Source: Oryzias latipes (Eukaryota > Chordata > Actinopteri > Beloniformes > Adrianichthyidae). From it: a stretch of 64,000 nt of DNA. The translations under genes were made by a program, and so were the position numbers. A model generated the notes under the pieces. That model was given only the letters and a program-made list of their open reading frames with translations, was not told the origin of the DNA and made no database searches. Location: the NCBI RefSeq assembly GCF_002234675.1, contig NC_019876.2, positions 12,025,245 through 12,089,244 of the forward strand, given 5' to 3'. The number at the start of each line of letters is the position of its first letter. The first letter of the stretch is position 1. This document shows, one piece after another, positions 1-12,335 of this stretch.

Positions 1-1854
1 GACAGACCAGTGGGGAAAAAAATACCTTCAAATTTAAAGAGCAACAGGACTTTCTAGCCCTTGTGCTATCTTGTGGGGTCAAAATGACCCCACAAGATAG
101 CATTGCCATGTTATCCCTAGCATGACAAAGGTGGATAAAGGTGGAGAATATTTCATGTAATCCATGGACACTAGTAAATATTACATATAATTGAAGAAAA
201 AAGGTTCAGCGCACTGTCTAGTGGGTCTAGATGACCCAACTCCCAACGTTAAAGTGCCTTAGATAGCACAAGGGCTAGATCATTAAAAATGTTAAATTTA
301 GGAGAAAATGTCCTAATAGTTGCAACGCTATCACCACGGTAACCTTTGCATGATTTTTGATGGAAGAATTTAACTCAAAGGTTGAGAAATAAACCAATTC
401 TGGTCGACTTTCTACATAACCTTTTCTGCTTCAGATGATTTTATTTAGTTTTCCAATAAAACCGTTTTTCCAATTAGCGTAATTCCAGCGGAGACAGAAA
501 AAGTAGCCGTGTGTAGAAATGCAAGACTTTACAGTAGTAAAGGGTGCAGATCTTGGTGGTAGTAGCAAGTATTCACTTTACTACTTTACTACTTATTTTA
601 CACACTCTACTAATCCATTCGACTTACGTTAATCGCATAAATAGTCCAATAGTTACGGTGTGAAAAAGTAAATGAATTTTGATCAAGTAGAAAATTCGTT
701 TTGGGATCTTTTTATTTTCATTTTTTTTATAAATCTTTCAATGGATCAGCCGTTATACTGCGTGTACACACTGAACACAATTCACACGTCTGATTTCAAA
801 GAAGCCGTGGACAATTTTTCGATGCATTTTCATATGACGTTCATTTCATACGGCGTGCTGAGTGTGAACATCTGAACCTGAGGGGTTGTTTAGGAGCCAC
901 CAGGGAACTTTAGTCAGCTAGTTTGGGTGTTCCATTGGAGCCCAACACCTAGTGGTGGTCAGTGGTATTACACTTTTTTTTAAACCTAAATTGAATCTTT
1001 GTTTTTTATTCCTTCAAAACCATTTGATCTTCATCTGAGCTAACTGATAACACCTGCAGAACGTAAACATTAGAGGGTCATAGAGCAGAAAATCATTTGA
1101 AGGGCTGGATGGCCGGAGCCTCCCTGCAGGTAAAGTCAGTGTAGCTCCTCCTTCTTTTAAAGGCAAACACCAGTGTGCTTCTGTTGTGTCGTTGGCCTCA
1201 TCTTCCATGTAGTTCTTCATCCTCCTGTTGTGAAGCTGTCCTCGTCTGAAGCTGACTTGATGAAGCTTTTTTCTTTGACATGTTATCAGTTTCAGGATGA
1301 GCGGGTAAGTAGCTGAAACACCCGTTGTTTCTGCCCAGCTGAAGTAAGCCGGCGCTTTTGATGGTTTGTTTTCCATCAAAAGCTGCTTACGCAGACGCTG
1401 CCGTTCGTGTCTCCCAACTGCACCGCAGTGACCGTGTGAACAGTCCGACCCGACATTAACCAACAAGCTGCAGCCATAAGATCCATGTGCAGCTTAACCC
1501 CATCCCCGCTTCTGTCATCGGTCAGCAAAAGGCCCACTGATGTGTTGCTGTTTTGTTTGTTTTTTTGTGTGGTTTGATCTGATTTTAACTGAAATGTTTT
1601 TGCTTATTCAAAAGGACAGTCCTCTCACAAACACTCGCCAGCCCTCTTTTCACAGCCCAGGAGCTCATCCCACTCTTCTTCCTCCTCCTCCTTTCGTTCA
1701 CCTCTTTTTTCTCATGAAATGTGGAGATGACCTCTGTTGTTGGCATGTTGCTGTCTTTTGCTGCTTACTGGGACAAAATGAACTCCTCTGCTCACCTCTC
1801 TCATTCATTTTGCACCCCCACCCCCCCACCCCCACACCCTCGTCTTCTCTTCAG
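1..1854 (+). other. ppp3ca: ppp3ca intron, upstream of cassette exon
   Basis: This is intronic sequence of ppp3ca entering from the left edge; the catalytic and calmodulin-binding exons must lie upstream of the window. It holds one copy of the TTAA MITE family (58-274) and pyrimidine-rich tracts before the 1855 acceptor. No other exon could be supported; the open frames at 1014-1466 and 1540-1977 have no recognisable protein content. Confidence 0.7.
58..274 (+). mobile_element. TTAA-type MITE, copy 1
   Basis: A short non-autonomous DNA element with termini CCCTTGTGCTATC and its inverse. It is flanked by CTAG on both sides (54-57 and 275-278), where other copies have TTAA. A 17-bp perfect hairpin lies near the left end (65-101). 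The size, CCC terminus and 4-bp TTAA target duplications of sister copies fit a piggyBac-type MITE. Confidence 0.75.
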
Positions 1855-1884
1855 CTACTATTGAAGCCATTGAGGCTGACGAAG
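1855..1884 (+). CDS. ppp3ca: ppp3ca 30-nt cassette exon (calcineurin A alpha)
   Basis: This micro-exon is bounded by an acceptor (tcttctcttcag) and a donor (gtaaat). It enters and leaves in phase 1 and encodes ATIEAIEADE, completed by split G codons on both sides. Calcineurin A alpha of vertebrates has ATVEAIEADE at exactly this point, between the autoinhibitory region and the C-terminal tail, and it is known to be alternatively spliced. Because the length is 30 nt, skipping keeps the frame. The next exon begins CC ATC AAA GGC, giving the continuous peptide ...EADEAIKGF. The match to the family and the matching splice phases make this call strong although the exon is tiny. Confidence 0.9.
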
Positions 1885-4800
1885 GTAAATGGGTCTGGCC
1901 GCCCTCTGCTGTTGCTTCCCGTGGCAATAGACAGGGGGCTCCGCTGGGTTTTTCTATCCATTCTTGCTGGTGCTTGAATAGCGTGTGTTTGGGTGTGGGG
2001 GTGGGTGGGGGGCGAAAACTGTTGTCTGAGGAACAGTAAGTACCTTAGGAAACTCCAGTGGCGTGTTTTAAAGGGGAACGCTTTTCATAGCACAGATTTC
2101 ATGATGGCGGTGGGGGTTTTTGAGTGAGTGCAGATTTATCTTTTCCTTCTTTTTTTGGTCGTTTAAACGGCGAGGCTTTCGCATGCACACTAACAAGTGT
2201 TCACACATTCACACCAACACAAGGTGGGAGGTGGAAACAGGAGGATCATCAGGTTTTCTGGCAGCTGAACACTAAAGATGGAGCCGTCCTTAAAGCCCCT
2301 GAAAACCTGACTCTATTCTTTTTAATCAAAACATCAGTGGGAGGCTGTGAAATCACCTTATTTTGAGTTCCTCGACATGAATCTCAATAAAAAAAAATAT
2401 GAAAACAATATTTATTGTATATGTTAAAAACATAAAGTTTTCATGGCCTTTAAGGTGTTTTTTTTTTACCTTTTATACACTATTTTTCTTAAGTTACAGA
2501 GAAGGATAGACTTGAGCGACACTCACGCAAAACTATGAGGTCTGGCTATGAAAGCCCGCGCCCGACCTTCCCCTTTGAAACACTTTGAAGCAGTTGTGTT
2601 TTGTTGTTGCTTTTGCTCAAACCTCCACGGAGCTAATTGTGCGACTCCATCCAAATTGGATTCTCCCCTAAAAAAGGGGATCTTCTCTCCCCCTCCCCCC
2701 TCCTCTCTCCCCTACGGCACAAGAACAACCTCAACTGCCCGCTAAATAGTGGTCTGTCAGCTGCTATTTACGTTCAAATGTGTCCAGTATTGAGTCTCCG
2801 GCCCTGTGCGGGACGGCCCGCCGCGGCGTCCGCGCTGTCCTCTGCTTCTCTCTCCATGTGGATCCTCTGTGGCCCCGCTGTGTCGTGTTTTTTTGTTCCC
2901 CCGCCCCGCCTCCCCCGTGAGCTGCTAATAACCTGTGTCTGACCTGTGCTATGCAGCAACACAACTTCCCATCATGCCCCTCTCTGCACTTCCCTCCAAA
3001 ACGGCCCAAAAAAATGATTCCCTTGTTTTTCTGGAAACGGATCTTGTGTTTTTTTTTTGATTTTCAGAAACTTAAAGACCCACTCCGATCGCCGAAAGTG
3101 TTTTTAACATATTCTTGTAGCATTTTTCTGAAGATGGAGGACATGTATAAAGAATTTAAGATGAAAATTGCCTTTCGTAGTATTTCTTTAAATTGTTGTG
3201 AATCAGGAGCTGAGGAAAAAGATGCAGTTTGAAAAAGACTATTTGTGACGATTTGTGAGGGGCTGTAAGCTAGCAGGAGAGAGTGTAAAAACGAAAGCTT
3301 TAACAACTTTTAGAGGTGAATTTTTAATTAACTCCTGCCGCTTTATAGAAACTATGTCCTAAAAACAGAAGCTTTTTAAATTTTGGTCTAAAATCCTAAT
3401 TAACAGACGACTGGGGTCGCTTTAAAAGAGAGGAAAAGATGTTCGTGGAGGGACTTTAAGTGTTTCTGTCCATCAGTTCTTCAAGGTTTTTTGTTCGTTT
3501 TTGTTAATGGGAGGTGGAAAACTCATGACCCCCCCTCACCCTCATACCTCCCCCGTGCCCCTAAATTTGCTGCATGCTCCAAGCAGACGAAACAAGTGGT
3601 TAGCACCCCAAACGTGTGTAGTGTCTCTGTCCGTGCGGTCGGTCTTAGCGTGGTTTCGACTTCTGTGACGGTGAATGTCTCAGTGAGCTCCACGTTCTGT
3701 TCCATCCCCTCTTCCTGTTCTGTTTTGTTCTGGTTCCCTTGATCATTTTTCTGCTCATCTTCGTCATTTGGAAGCTGTGATGTGAAGGGGCGACCTGCAG
3801 GTTCAGGGTCCTCAGGTCCTCGGTCAGATTTCTCGATTGGGCGGGGTGCTACGTTTCCCCTGATTGTTCTGGTCACCAAAGCAGATGAAAGTGGAAACCT
3901 GTTGACCCTGGCACCTGCAGCCACCTTATAGACCTAGAAGATCATTTAATCCTTCTGTCTGTGTGCTGCCCTCTTTAAACTCACATAAATGGTCTTCAAA
4001 AAACACTTTTTTAAGGTTTTCTTTTCATTTTAAAGTGGGGATGTTGAAAATGTTAAGTGGTGCTAACGTATGTTGACGATCCAACAGTTTTTATCAGTGG
4101 TTGGCTGTTCATCTTCCCTGTATAATAGTTCAACCTTTTGAGAATCATTGCAGTTTTCTGGGTGAAGTTTCATGAGAAGTTTCGATGCCTGAGCCTCAAA
4201 GTTTGGGTCTCGGTTTCAAGGACCTCAGATCTTCAAAGAGCAGCAGGTGTTTGAAGTCAGGGCCTTCCTTTGAACTCCATCAGAACGGCCTCAAAAAACG
4301 AAAAAAAAAACAACAACTATTGATTGGAAAGGTTCAACTTGTTTCCCTTGATCTGACCCACATTCTAATGCATCTGAATAGACACGGGTCAGTCTGACCC
4401 GATACTGTCCACTCCTCTGACATTAGACTATATACATTTTATGATAAATTCCCATTTTAGTTTTTTTGATTTTTTTTAGGAAGAGTAGCATAACTTTAAG
4501 CCAAGGAAAAGCTCAATTTACTGCAGTTAATTATGAAAATGGATCAAATTTGACCCAAACATTTTGTTAGAGTCAAAGTGTTCTTGTTTAGAGATGAAAC
4601 AACAGCAATTTTTCTCATCTAGATTGCTCATCATTCATAGATTCTTTAGCAACCCAATGTGGTTGCTATGGAAACAGACAAAATGCCCCTTCGCCTTTCA
4701 GTTCAGCAGGTCCCAGTGGATGAGTTATTGTTGCTTTTTATCAGACTGTTAGAAAAGTATCTTGAAACGTACTAATCTGGAATCATTTTTGTTCGAGGCA

Positions 4801-6675
4801 GAACAAACGGAACAATTGAATCTAAATCCTTCTTTATTGCGTCTCAGTTTCACGTAAGTCTTCACGTCTGGAGACACGGAGAACTCATATGGCTTTCATT
4901 GAACTTCTCATGTCACTTTCTTAAAGAACTTTCCAAGGTTTTGAACTTTTCTTCTAAAGAAATGGGCCTCATTTACACATTTGTTCCCAGTGGCTTTCCT
5001 AAATTTGTCTTCAGACTTCATTTAAAAAAAAAAAGTTAATGTTTTGTTTTTTTTTGTGGACATTTGTAGAGTTGATAAGTTCCAACTCAATGATTCACAT
5101 ATGTCATCATGTGACTATTATAGCAAATGTTAACAGAGGAGCCACTGCAATTTCCAAAAATGTCAGCCTGGAGCTAAATTCTAAAGCCTATTTGCTGTAA
5201 ATCCCTGGTAAGACGATGGTAGAGGCCACAAACTCAACAGAAATACTTTGATTAAAAGCTTGTGACCTCAAGGTAGCCCTAAATATTAAACATGTAGAAG
5301 ATTAAGAGCTTTAGTTAGCCAGTTTGACCAACCTATATCCTCAATCTGGAGTCGGAATTGTGCAGTTAAACAGGGACATTTATATCCTTATTCATTGTTT
5401 CTACATTTATGGATTTATTTAAACTTTCCTTTATTTATTTAATGATTTAAACATTTTGTTTTATTGTTAGCACCTGTTTATTTAAACATACATTCAAATA
5501 AAATTACCTCAGATTTTATTTTTAGATCATAACAACCATTATGTTGTCATAATATCAGTTGTTTAAAAGAAACAGCAATAGTTATTAATTTTTATAAGTG
5601 TTTATAATTAAAAGATCTTCATAAAAACTTGTATCAATTGACACAAATTTAAACTTTTTTCCCCAACTTTCTTTCATCTGAAAAAAGTTGTCCAAACACT
5701 GCAACGTTGGTCAGCTCTTATTTTGAAAACCCGTCAAACTTTCTCCACCGATCAATTTAGCGTCTCAAATATTTACACCATCAGCTTAAACAATCAACTG
5801 CGACTAAAAAAAAAAAGAATGTTGGAGATGCGAGTCTGTTCAACATCAACGCTTTTATAATTTCTCACTACATCTCCCAAGATTCATTGGGTGAAAGCGA
5901 CAGCATCTCTCACTGCGCTGCTATAACTTCATGACACAACAGGAGCAACATTAAACAACATTAAACAACCATTCTGTGGAGATGGACAGTTCTGCTCTGC
6001 GACTATTAACGAGAACTTTTCAACCATGAAACATCTGCGGACAATGACTAAAAGTTGTGTTTAAAGTAAATTCACAATGCATAAGGTTGCATTAAACTCC
6101 ACTTTAATAAGCTGTTTTAAAATATAAATGCGTTGGTTGAAAACTGTTAAATCAAATATTGCAACTTTTAGGAAAAACTGCAGCAACAATCACAAAAAAA
6201 ATAAAAATCTGCAAGGGACAGTTTCAGAAATAGAATTGCTGTGGAAGAACAGCTGGTGGATGAGGTCCATGGTCTTCAGAGATTAGAAACCATGTGAAGT
6301 GTGAAAAGAGGATCAGTGATCGCTTCTCCTGGACAAACTAAAGTTACAACGAACCAAAGAACAGCCAGATTTGGTGTCAGCAGTGGGATCTTCTGTATTC
6401 CTGGGCGACCTGACTCTGGTCCTCGTGATCTTCCACCGTACTTTTTTTCCAGCTTTCATTGGCAAACCCCCTGCTGGATCTGGTGATCCCAAAATCCTGC
6501 TTGATGACCACACCTGATCCCGCAGGTGGGAAGGCAGGGGTAACTGGAAAACGAGCCACAGAAGATCTCAAAGATCAGAGTTGGGCAGCTCTGTTTCTAC
6601 ACCCCACTCTTCTGCGACCCCCATCGCTGAGTTTCTTTTTTTTTCTTTCTCTTCCACTTTCCTGCATCTCAACAG
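1885..6675 (+). other. ppp3ca: ppp3ca last intron (4.8 kb)
   Basis: This intron joins the cassette exon to the terminal exon. It contains one TIR-type repeat (about 3072-3426) and otherwise AT-rich unique-looking sequence. The acceptor at its end follows a long T-rich tract (6632-6662). No additional exon was found on either strand. Confidence 0.75.
3072..3426. mobile_element. TIR element (AAAGACCCAC family), copy in ppp3ca intron
   Basis: Starts cttaaagacccactccgatc and ends gactggggtcgctttaa; the interior has ggggctgtaagctagcagga, shared with 18342-18925. Confidence 0.6.
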
Positions 6676-6887
6676 CCATCAAAGGCTTCTCGCCTCAGCA
6701 CAAGATCACCAGCTTCGAGGAAGCCAAGGGTTTGGACCGCATCAACGAGAGGATGCCACCACGGCGAGACGCCCTGCCCTCCGACGCCAGCCTGAACTCA
6801 CTGAACAAGGCTCTGTCCTCAGAGACCAACGGCACAGACGCCAAGGGGAGCACCAGCGGCGGCGGCGGCGGCGGCAGCATTCAGTGA
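6676..6887 (+). CDS. ppp3ca: ppp3ca terminal coding exon, calcineurin A alpha C-terminus
   Basis: Calcineurin A is the catalytic subunit of the Ca2+/calmodulin-dependent protein phosphatase 2B; this exon encodes only its C-terminal tail. The exon starts after ctcaacag and reads [19 protein letters not shown], then [20 protein letters not shown], a tail nearly identical to vertebrate PPP3CA. The stretch [20 protein letters not shown] is the calcineurin autoinhibitory peptide that occupies the active site. The stop is TGA at 6885-6887. The protein ends in six glycines then SIQ; family members end in a Ser/Asn-rich tail before IQ, so the glycine run from a GGC repeat is a local novelty. The catalytic domain is outside the window. 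Identity is near certain; which of the two teleost ppp3ca duplicates it is cannot be decided. Confidence 0.96.
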
Positions 6888-8500
6888 AGGCTGGAAGAGG
6901 CCGGCGCCACTTCGTCCAGGGCCCCCCCAGCCACCGCAGGAAGAAAAAAAAAGGGAGGGGGGGTTATGACTGAAATGTGTGTGTGTGTGGGGGGGCATCT
7001 TACTTGCTCGTCTTTGAAATGCCATCGTAACTTTAGCTCATCGTCAAATCACGTTAACGCCGGATTACTTTTCCGGAGGGAGGAGCCAAAACCGGCTCTC
7101 ATCCGCACCGGTTTTTTCAGGAAAAACGCAGACCTGGGAGGGGGTGGGGGGGGAGGGGGTCGGCCGTCCGCTTTAGTTTAGGTTATCCTCGAAGACCCAT
7201 CGTTCATTCACACCGGAAGTAACTTCTTACTAAAAAGACGTACGTTTACAGAAAAAAAACAGCACTAAAATGGACGGAACATGAGCTCACGTTTTTAACG
7301 TATAAGGGTGTACAAACTACATAAGGACTATTTATTGATTTTATGTTTTTGGGTTTGTTTGTTTTTTTGGTTTTTTTTGCTACTCTTACGAAATAGCTGA
7401 TAAATGAATTAGGCAGTCTTAATAAGAATGTTGCAATGTTGTGGAAATGCCAAATAACTGAACGTTTTATGGTTTTGTACATATTACGCTTACCTCAGGT
7501 TCTTTTGGTGTGTGCTTTGACCTGATTTTTTTCTGTACAATGGCTAAATGATAATGAATACCTATTTTTCATGAGTTTCATAACTGGAATTTACACTTCC
7601 CTATCTATCATTTGCAAATATTTGTTTTTTTTTTCTTTTAAAAAGGGGCGGGGCGGGTAGATTTATTGTGGCTTGCTGGAACTGAGTGTTAGTTTTTATT
7701 TTTTTCCTCTTTTTAAGTATTGCGAACAAAGTACAAAAAAGATAAAAACAGAGAACCTATATTGTGTACGGAAAAAAACAAACAAAAAAAAAGTACAATA
7801 AAGTGTCTGCCTATGCATGTTTTATAAAAATCAACCAACGGAAACGGAAGGCGGGAATCCGTGTGCCGTGGAGGGCCTGTTTTTTGAGATATATTGCGCT
7901 TTAGTGAACATATACTGGAAAACGTATACCTGCATACTTTCAATTAACACCATGAAGCTCTATGCCTTGAACTCCTTTTTTTATTTTGTAGTTAAAGCGT
8001 TTGATGATCCGAGATGGACGAGAAACGATATTTTTAACTCGCGCTTGTAAGTGCACACAGTCCAATTACGCATGTTTGACAATTCTTGTGAGGTGTGTGG
8101 TTACATGTGGAAACTCTCCCAAACTGCATGATTAGCTGTTGGTGTCATATTACAGGTGAAACGGTTTGGTTTTTTTGTAAATGTGCCACAGAAAAATGTG
8201 TCATTTGATTCCTATTACCCTATTATTTGGAACTCTGCTTTGTATATCAGTTACAGGTTTGATACTGTTCAATACTTTAAGATGAAAACAGGGGAAAGTA
8301 AAAAAAAAAAAAAAGATCTTTTTTTTTTTTAAAAAGGAGGAGAAAAAAACAGCTTTAAGTGCCCAAGTAATTCACTACACGACATGAAGCCTTGCTTTTT
8401 GTAATTTAACTTCAGAACTCGTTGGCAGATGAGGCATGCACTTGCAACTATGGGAAGTATTTTATATAACTGTTCAATAAAAACGTGCATGAATTTCAAC
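6888..8500 (+). other. ppp3ca: ppp3ca 3' UTR with polyadenylation signals
   Basis: T-rich and A-rich sequence follows the stop codon with no further coding content. Candidate polyadenylation hexamers AATAAA lie at 7797-7802 and 8476-8481. The second is followed by a GT-rich stretch (about 8505-8528), which makes it the likelier distal end. The exact end is inferred, not observed. Confidence 0.55.
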
Positions 8501-8989
8501 CTGACAATGTGCTTCCTGTTTGTGTCTGGAGAAAAAGCCCCGCCCCCTCTTTTCCAGCAGGTTGGCAGGAAGCGACCCTCTTCTGTAACTCAAATAAAAG
8601 TAAACGAAAAGACATCTGCAGCGAGCGAGGGGCACGTTCACAGAAAGGAGCTCCTGAAAGGGTCATCATTTTAGATCTTTGGAAAAAAAAAGGAATTAAC
8701 TGAGGTGTGTGTTCTTCCTTTTTCTTGCATCCCCACCAAAAATCTCCACAATCTCCAAATTTTTTTTGAAAAGGAAGTTCTTTGGCAGCTAATCAGCAAT
8801 GGTGTTTCCTATTTATTAACCTTTCACACTTTTTCTGATTACGCTGACGCTCCGAAGCCAAGAAACAGAGCACCAGAGATCTTCACGTGTTCAGAAGGCA
8901 ACAAACTCCCAAGTTTGACTTTGAAAGATGTCGGAAACATCCATGCGTAAAGGAAATCGTGGAAGTAAAAATATTTTAGTGGAAACGAG

Positions 8990-9190
8990 CCATGGAGGAA
9001 AAAACTTCGTCCACCAGTCCAAAGACACGCTTCATAGGCTCATTGATGATTCTAAATGGTGATTTACATTGAGTGTTGCTCTGCAACAGGCTGGCAGCCT
9101 GTTCAGGGTTTTCCTCACCTTCACCCAGCAAAAGCTGGATAAGGCTCTCACAACCCCTAAAGGGATTTAGAAACCTTTTTGTTTTTGCTC
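8990..9190 (+). mobile_element. SINE-like repeat fragment
   Basis: Decayed similarity to 31870-32040: gctctgcaacaggctggcag, gttcagggttttcc, ggataaggctctcacaaccc. Only the 3' half is present. Confidence 0.5.
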
Positions 9191-9646
9191 CCTTTAGCCA
9201 CGAAATGAACTCAGATGTGAAACATGTTCTACAAAATGACCGCATCTCACAAATCTTGTTTTCAGATGTTTTTCCTTTGCTGGGATAATCAATTCCATTC
9301 CACCTCACAGGCGTGCCACGTCAAGATGATGATTAGACAGCATGGTTGTTGCACAGGTGTGCCTTAAGCACTTTAAAATGTGCCTCTTTGCTTGATTGGC
9401 GGTCTGGGGACTCAGAAAGCCGGTCAGTGACTGGTGTGACCCCCGTTTGCCTCATAAAGTGCAGCACAGCTCCTTGGCATTGATTTTCACACAGGTGTCT
9501 CATAAGATTTCTCAATTTTTAAATTTCTGTTTCAATTTGTGGTTTAAAGTTTTTTTTTTTTGTTGTTGGAGGAGAAATTGCATCCTTCTAAAACTGCCTT
9601 CTAGTGGTCGTTTTATGTACTGCAACCTTTGATGAATTTGCGTTAA

Positions 9647-9894
9647 CCCTTGTGCTATCTTGTGGGATCCAATGACCCCACCCTTACATTTACATGTTGA
9701 CAAAGGTGGATAAAGGTGGAGAGGATTTCGTGTAATCTATGGACACCAGTGAAGATTACAAATCTTTGGGGAAAAAAAGGTTCAGCGCACACACTGTCTT
9801 GTGGGGTCTAGAGGACCCCACTCAACGTTAACGTGCCTTGGAGGCACGTTAACGTTGAGTGGGGTCCTCTAAACCCCACAAGACAGCACAAGGG
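9647..9894 (+). mobile_element. TTAA-type MITE, copy 2, with long hairpin
   Basis: Termini CCCTTGTGCTATC and its inverse, flanked by perfect TTAA duplications (9643-9646, 9895-9898). At 248 bp it is longer than its sisters because its right third is an inverted duplication (9796-9838 against 9842-9884). Confidence 0.8.
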
Positions 9895-10385
9895 TTAAAT
9901 GTGGGAACAGAAAAAGGGCAAATTGTTTGCAGCAAATGAACATTTTAGACGTTAATTTGTTTACTCCAACCCTCGATGAGCCATAACATGATAAACATTT
10001 AAAAGGTTGTTGCACCAATTTAAACTTTTTCCATTTATTATTTTAATTTTTTTAAAACCAGCAAAACTTTTTGATGGTAAAGAAAGAGCTACTTTAGCTC
10101 AAATCAAAGGTCTGTTGTTCTGTTACGTTTGTTCCAAGCAGCTTCTTCTTCCTACCAGAACTCCACCTCTATATTTTTGTTGCTGCGCCTTGATTCTCTT
10201 ATTGCAAACCTACTTAGTGACAAATAACTGGCTCCACATTTTCCCCTCAAAAACAGAGTTTTAGGTTGATTTAAACTTGAGCTGCCAACAAGCTCAGATC
10301 AGCATCCCTCTACCGCTGTGCTTACCAGCAAAATGAAGTAGTTTCAGGTAACAATACACGGCAAAAACAGGCCCTCTAGAAACAA

Positions 10386-10462
10386 GTTAAACATTCTTGC
10401 CCCATTGGCAGATTTTCTTTAAATAAGCTAAATAAATCTGCCAGTGGGGTAAGAAAAATGGT
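10386..10462. repeat. fold-back repeat
   Basis: The arms cttgccccattggcagat and atctgccagtggggtaag are inverse with two mismatches, separated by about 23 bases. The sequence is typical of a dispersed fish inverted repeat. Confidence 0.6.
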
Positions 10463-11299
10463 CTTACCAAGATTCCCTACTTTAAAAAAAATCCAAGTGG
10501 CCAATACATGTCTTCTCAATATTTTTCTTGCAAGATAGAAAATAAACCATTTTTTGAATTAAAATCAAAGATAAAAATAGTGAATTTGCTCTTTCAAGGG
10601 GGGGTGAAAGTTTAGTTATTTACATCACTGAGTATAGAAACGATCATTGTCAACGGTTGCCTGATGATTTCGTGTCCTTCGGCTCCCAAACTGTCTTCCA
10701 TGGATTTCTTCAGCTGCGATCAAAAACAATAGTCCAATCAAAGGAAGTAAACTGTGACATCCTGTGTTTTTGGGAGGACCTAAAAACAGGAGCGAGGCTT
10801 TGGCAGCGCCGGCCCAAGAATGTGCCGACCAGGAGACTTTGCTTATGTGATGTGAGATCAGAATTCAACACATGAATCAATTTTCTCGATCATATGAAGT
10901 CTTGAAAAACTATTTTGTGGTAAAATCCAATAGATCAGTTCTAAAAGTTCAGAAAGATTTCAATCTTTCTTAATCTTATTTAAACTAAACCACAGACAAA
11001 AGTTAACAGACATGCTAACAGTGGAGATGCTAAAACCATATCCTTCCATTTTATCTGATTTTGTCAACAACTAAAGTCCTCACAGGGCCCCTACCCATTA
11101 GATTTAACTGCACCACACATTCCCCCCACCTCACAACAATACACACACACATTACACAAAGAAGGCAGGGCCTCTCATCTTCTGTCCCCATCCCTGGTGG
11201 AGGATCCAGGCCCTCAGCAGCCATGCCCCTTGGGTGCTGGCTTCTCTTGGAGAAGTTACACTCTTCATCATTTACCATCATCCACCGCAGTAGAACACA

Positions 11300-11730
11300 A
11301 TGACTCAACTGAGCACAGGTGTCAGCTCACCTTTGCACTAAAAGTATGTGTAAAGGAATGAAATGCTTGACACGTGTTGGATTGTGTACATGTTGACATG
11401 CTTGTATATGAAGATCTTTGGGGCCAACAGGTATGTTTGTATCATTTAAGTGGACTCTGTGGACTTCCTCCAACTTCTATAACCGATTTTTTCCCCCTTA
11501 TGCCCCCTCTCTAACATCCCACCCTCTCCTTTCAAAAAAGTATAAAAACACAGTTAATATAAATAAAGTTTAGCCTCAAATATAAAAAGGGGTTTATTCA
11601 AATATACTCCTCGTGTGTCAGAAGATCCATAACCCCCTATTATAACAGTAAAATCTGTCCAACACAAGAGGTGTGATCAGGTCTGATCTGTTTGCTCAGC
11701 TGTTGGACAGGACAAGGAAAAAAAAAATGT
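11300..11730. repeat. A-tailed dispersed repeat, copy A
   Basis: Shares with 14165-14770 the blocks tgagcacaggtgt-agctcacctttgcact, gtttattcaaa-atac, gtccaacacaagagg and agctgttggacaggacaag, ending in an A-run. Likely a retroelement 3' part. Confidence 0.55.
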
Positions 11731-12335
11731 TTGGACACCACCATCCAGAAGAAGGCTGGGTCATTGCACACTCCATCCAAACAGTCACTCTAGAAGCAGA
11801 GCTCTCATCCATCCACCCATTATTCCATCTATTGCTTTATCCATCCATCCATCCATCCATATTCCTTCATCCATTTTCTGAACTCTGAATCCCTTTCTTC
11901 TATCTTGTGAATAAATCTTTCAACCTTGTGGTTCATCTTCCATCTTGTTTATCTTCTGAAAAGCAGTGATCAGGACAGAGTGTTAGTCATCAAATCCCTT
12001 AGTTGATCTGTTTTTGTCCTCATCCCTTTTGTCATTTCATAAAAGTGTAAAGCTTAGAGATTGCTGTTTTCCTCTGCTGAGTCTCCTCCCAGCTGGCAGG
12101 AAAAAATAAACCATGGGAGTTGCCTCCAAAACATTTACTTCAAGCTGATGTGATTGTTACAGGGACTCTGGTCTGCACCCAGAGGTAGGCGCACATTAGT
12201 CCACCCACCTTACATCAGCAAGGGAAGCCGGTGCGTTTCCTCCCCTTCTTTCTCTAAAGGAAGCGCAAAAATAAGCATCGGCGGCCGAGCGCCCCAGCAC
12301 GGACACGCTGTTGTGCTAGTTGGAGGAGACCAACC

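Larger units (their letters stand above)
8501..12150. other. intergenic region ppp3ca to emcn
   Basis: No gene was found. The stretch holds a SINE-like fragment (about 8990-9190), a TTAA MITE with a long hairpin (9647-9894), a fold-back repeat (10386-10462), one copy of an A-tailed repeat (11300-11730) and a short CCAT tract (11805-11860). The open frames here show no protein family signature. Confidence 0.6.

Noticed and set aside
1540..1977. 145-codon frame overlapping the ppp3ca cassette exon
   Set aside because: Wrong frame relative to the recognised exon and dominated by pyrimidine-tract translation.
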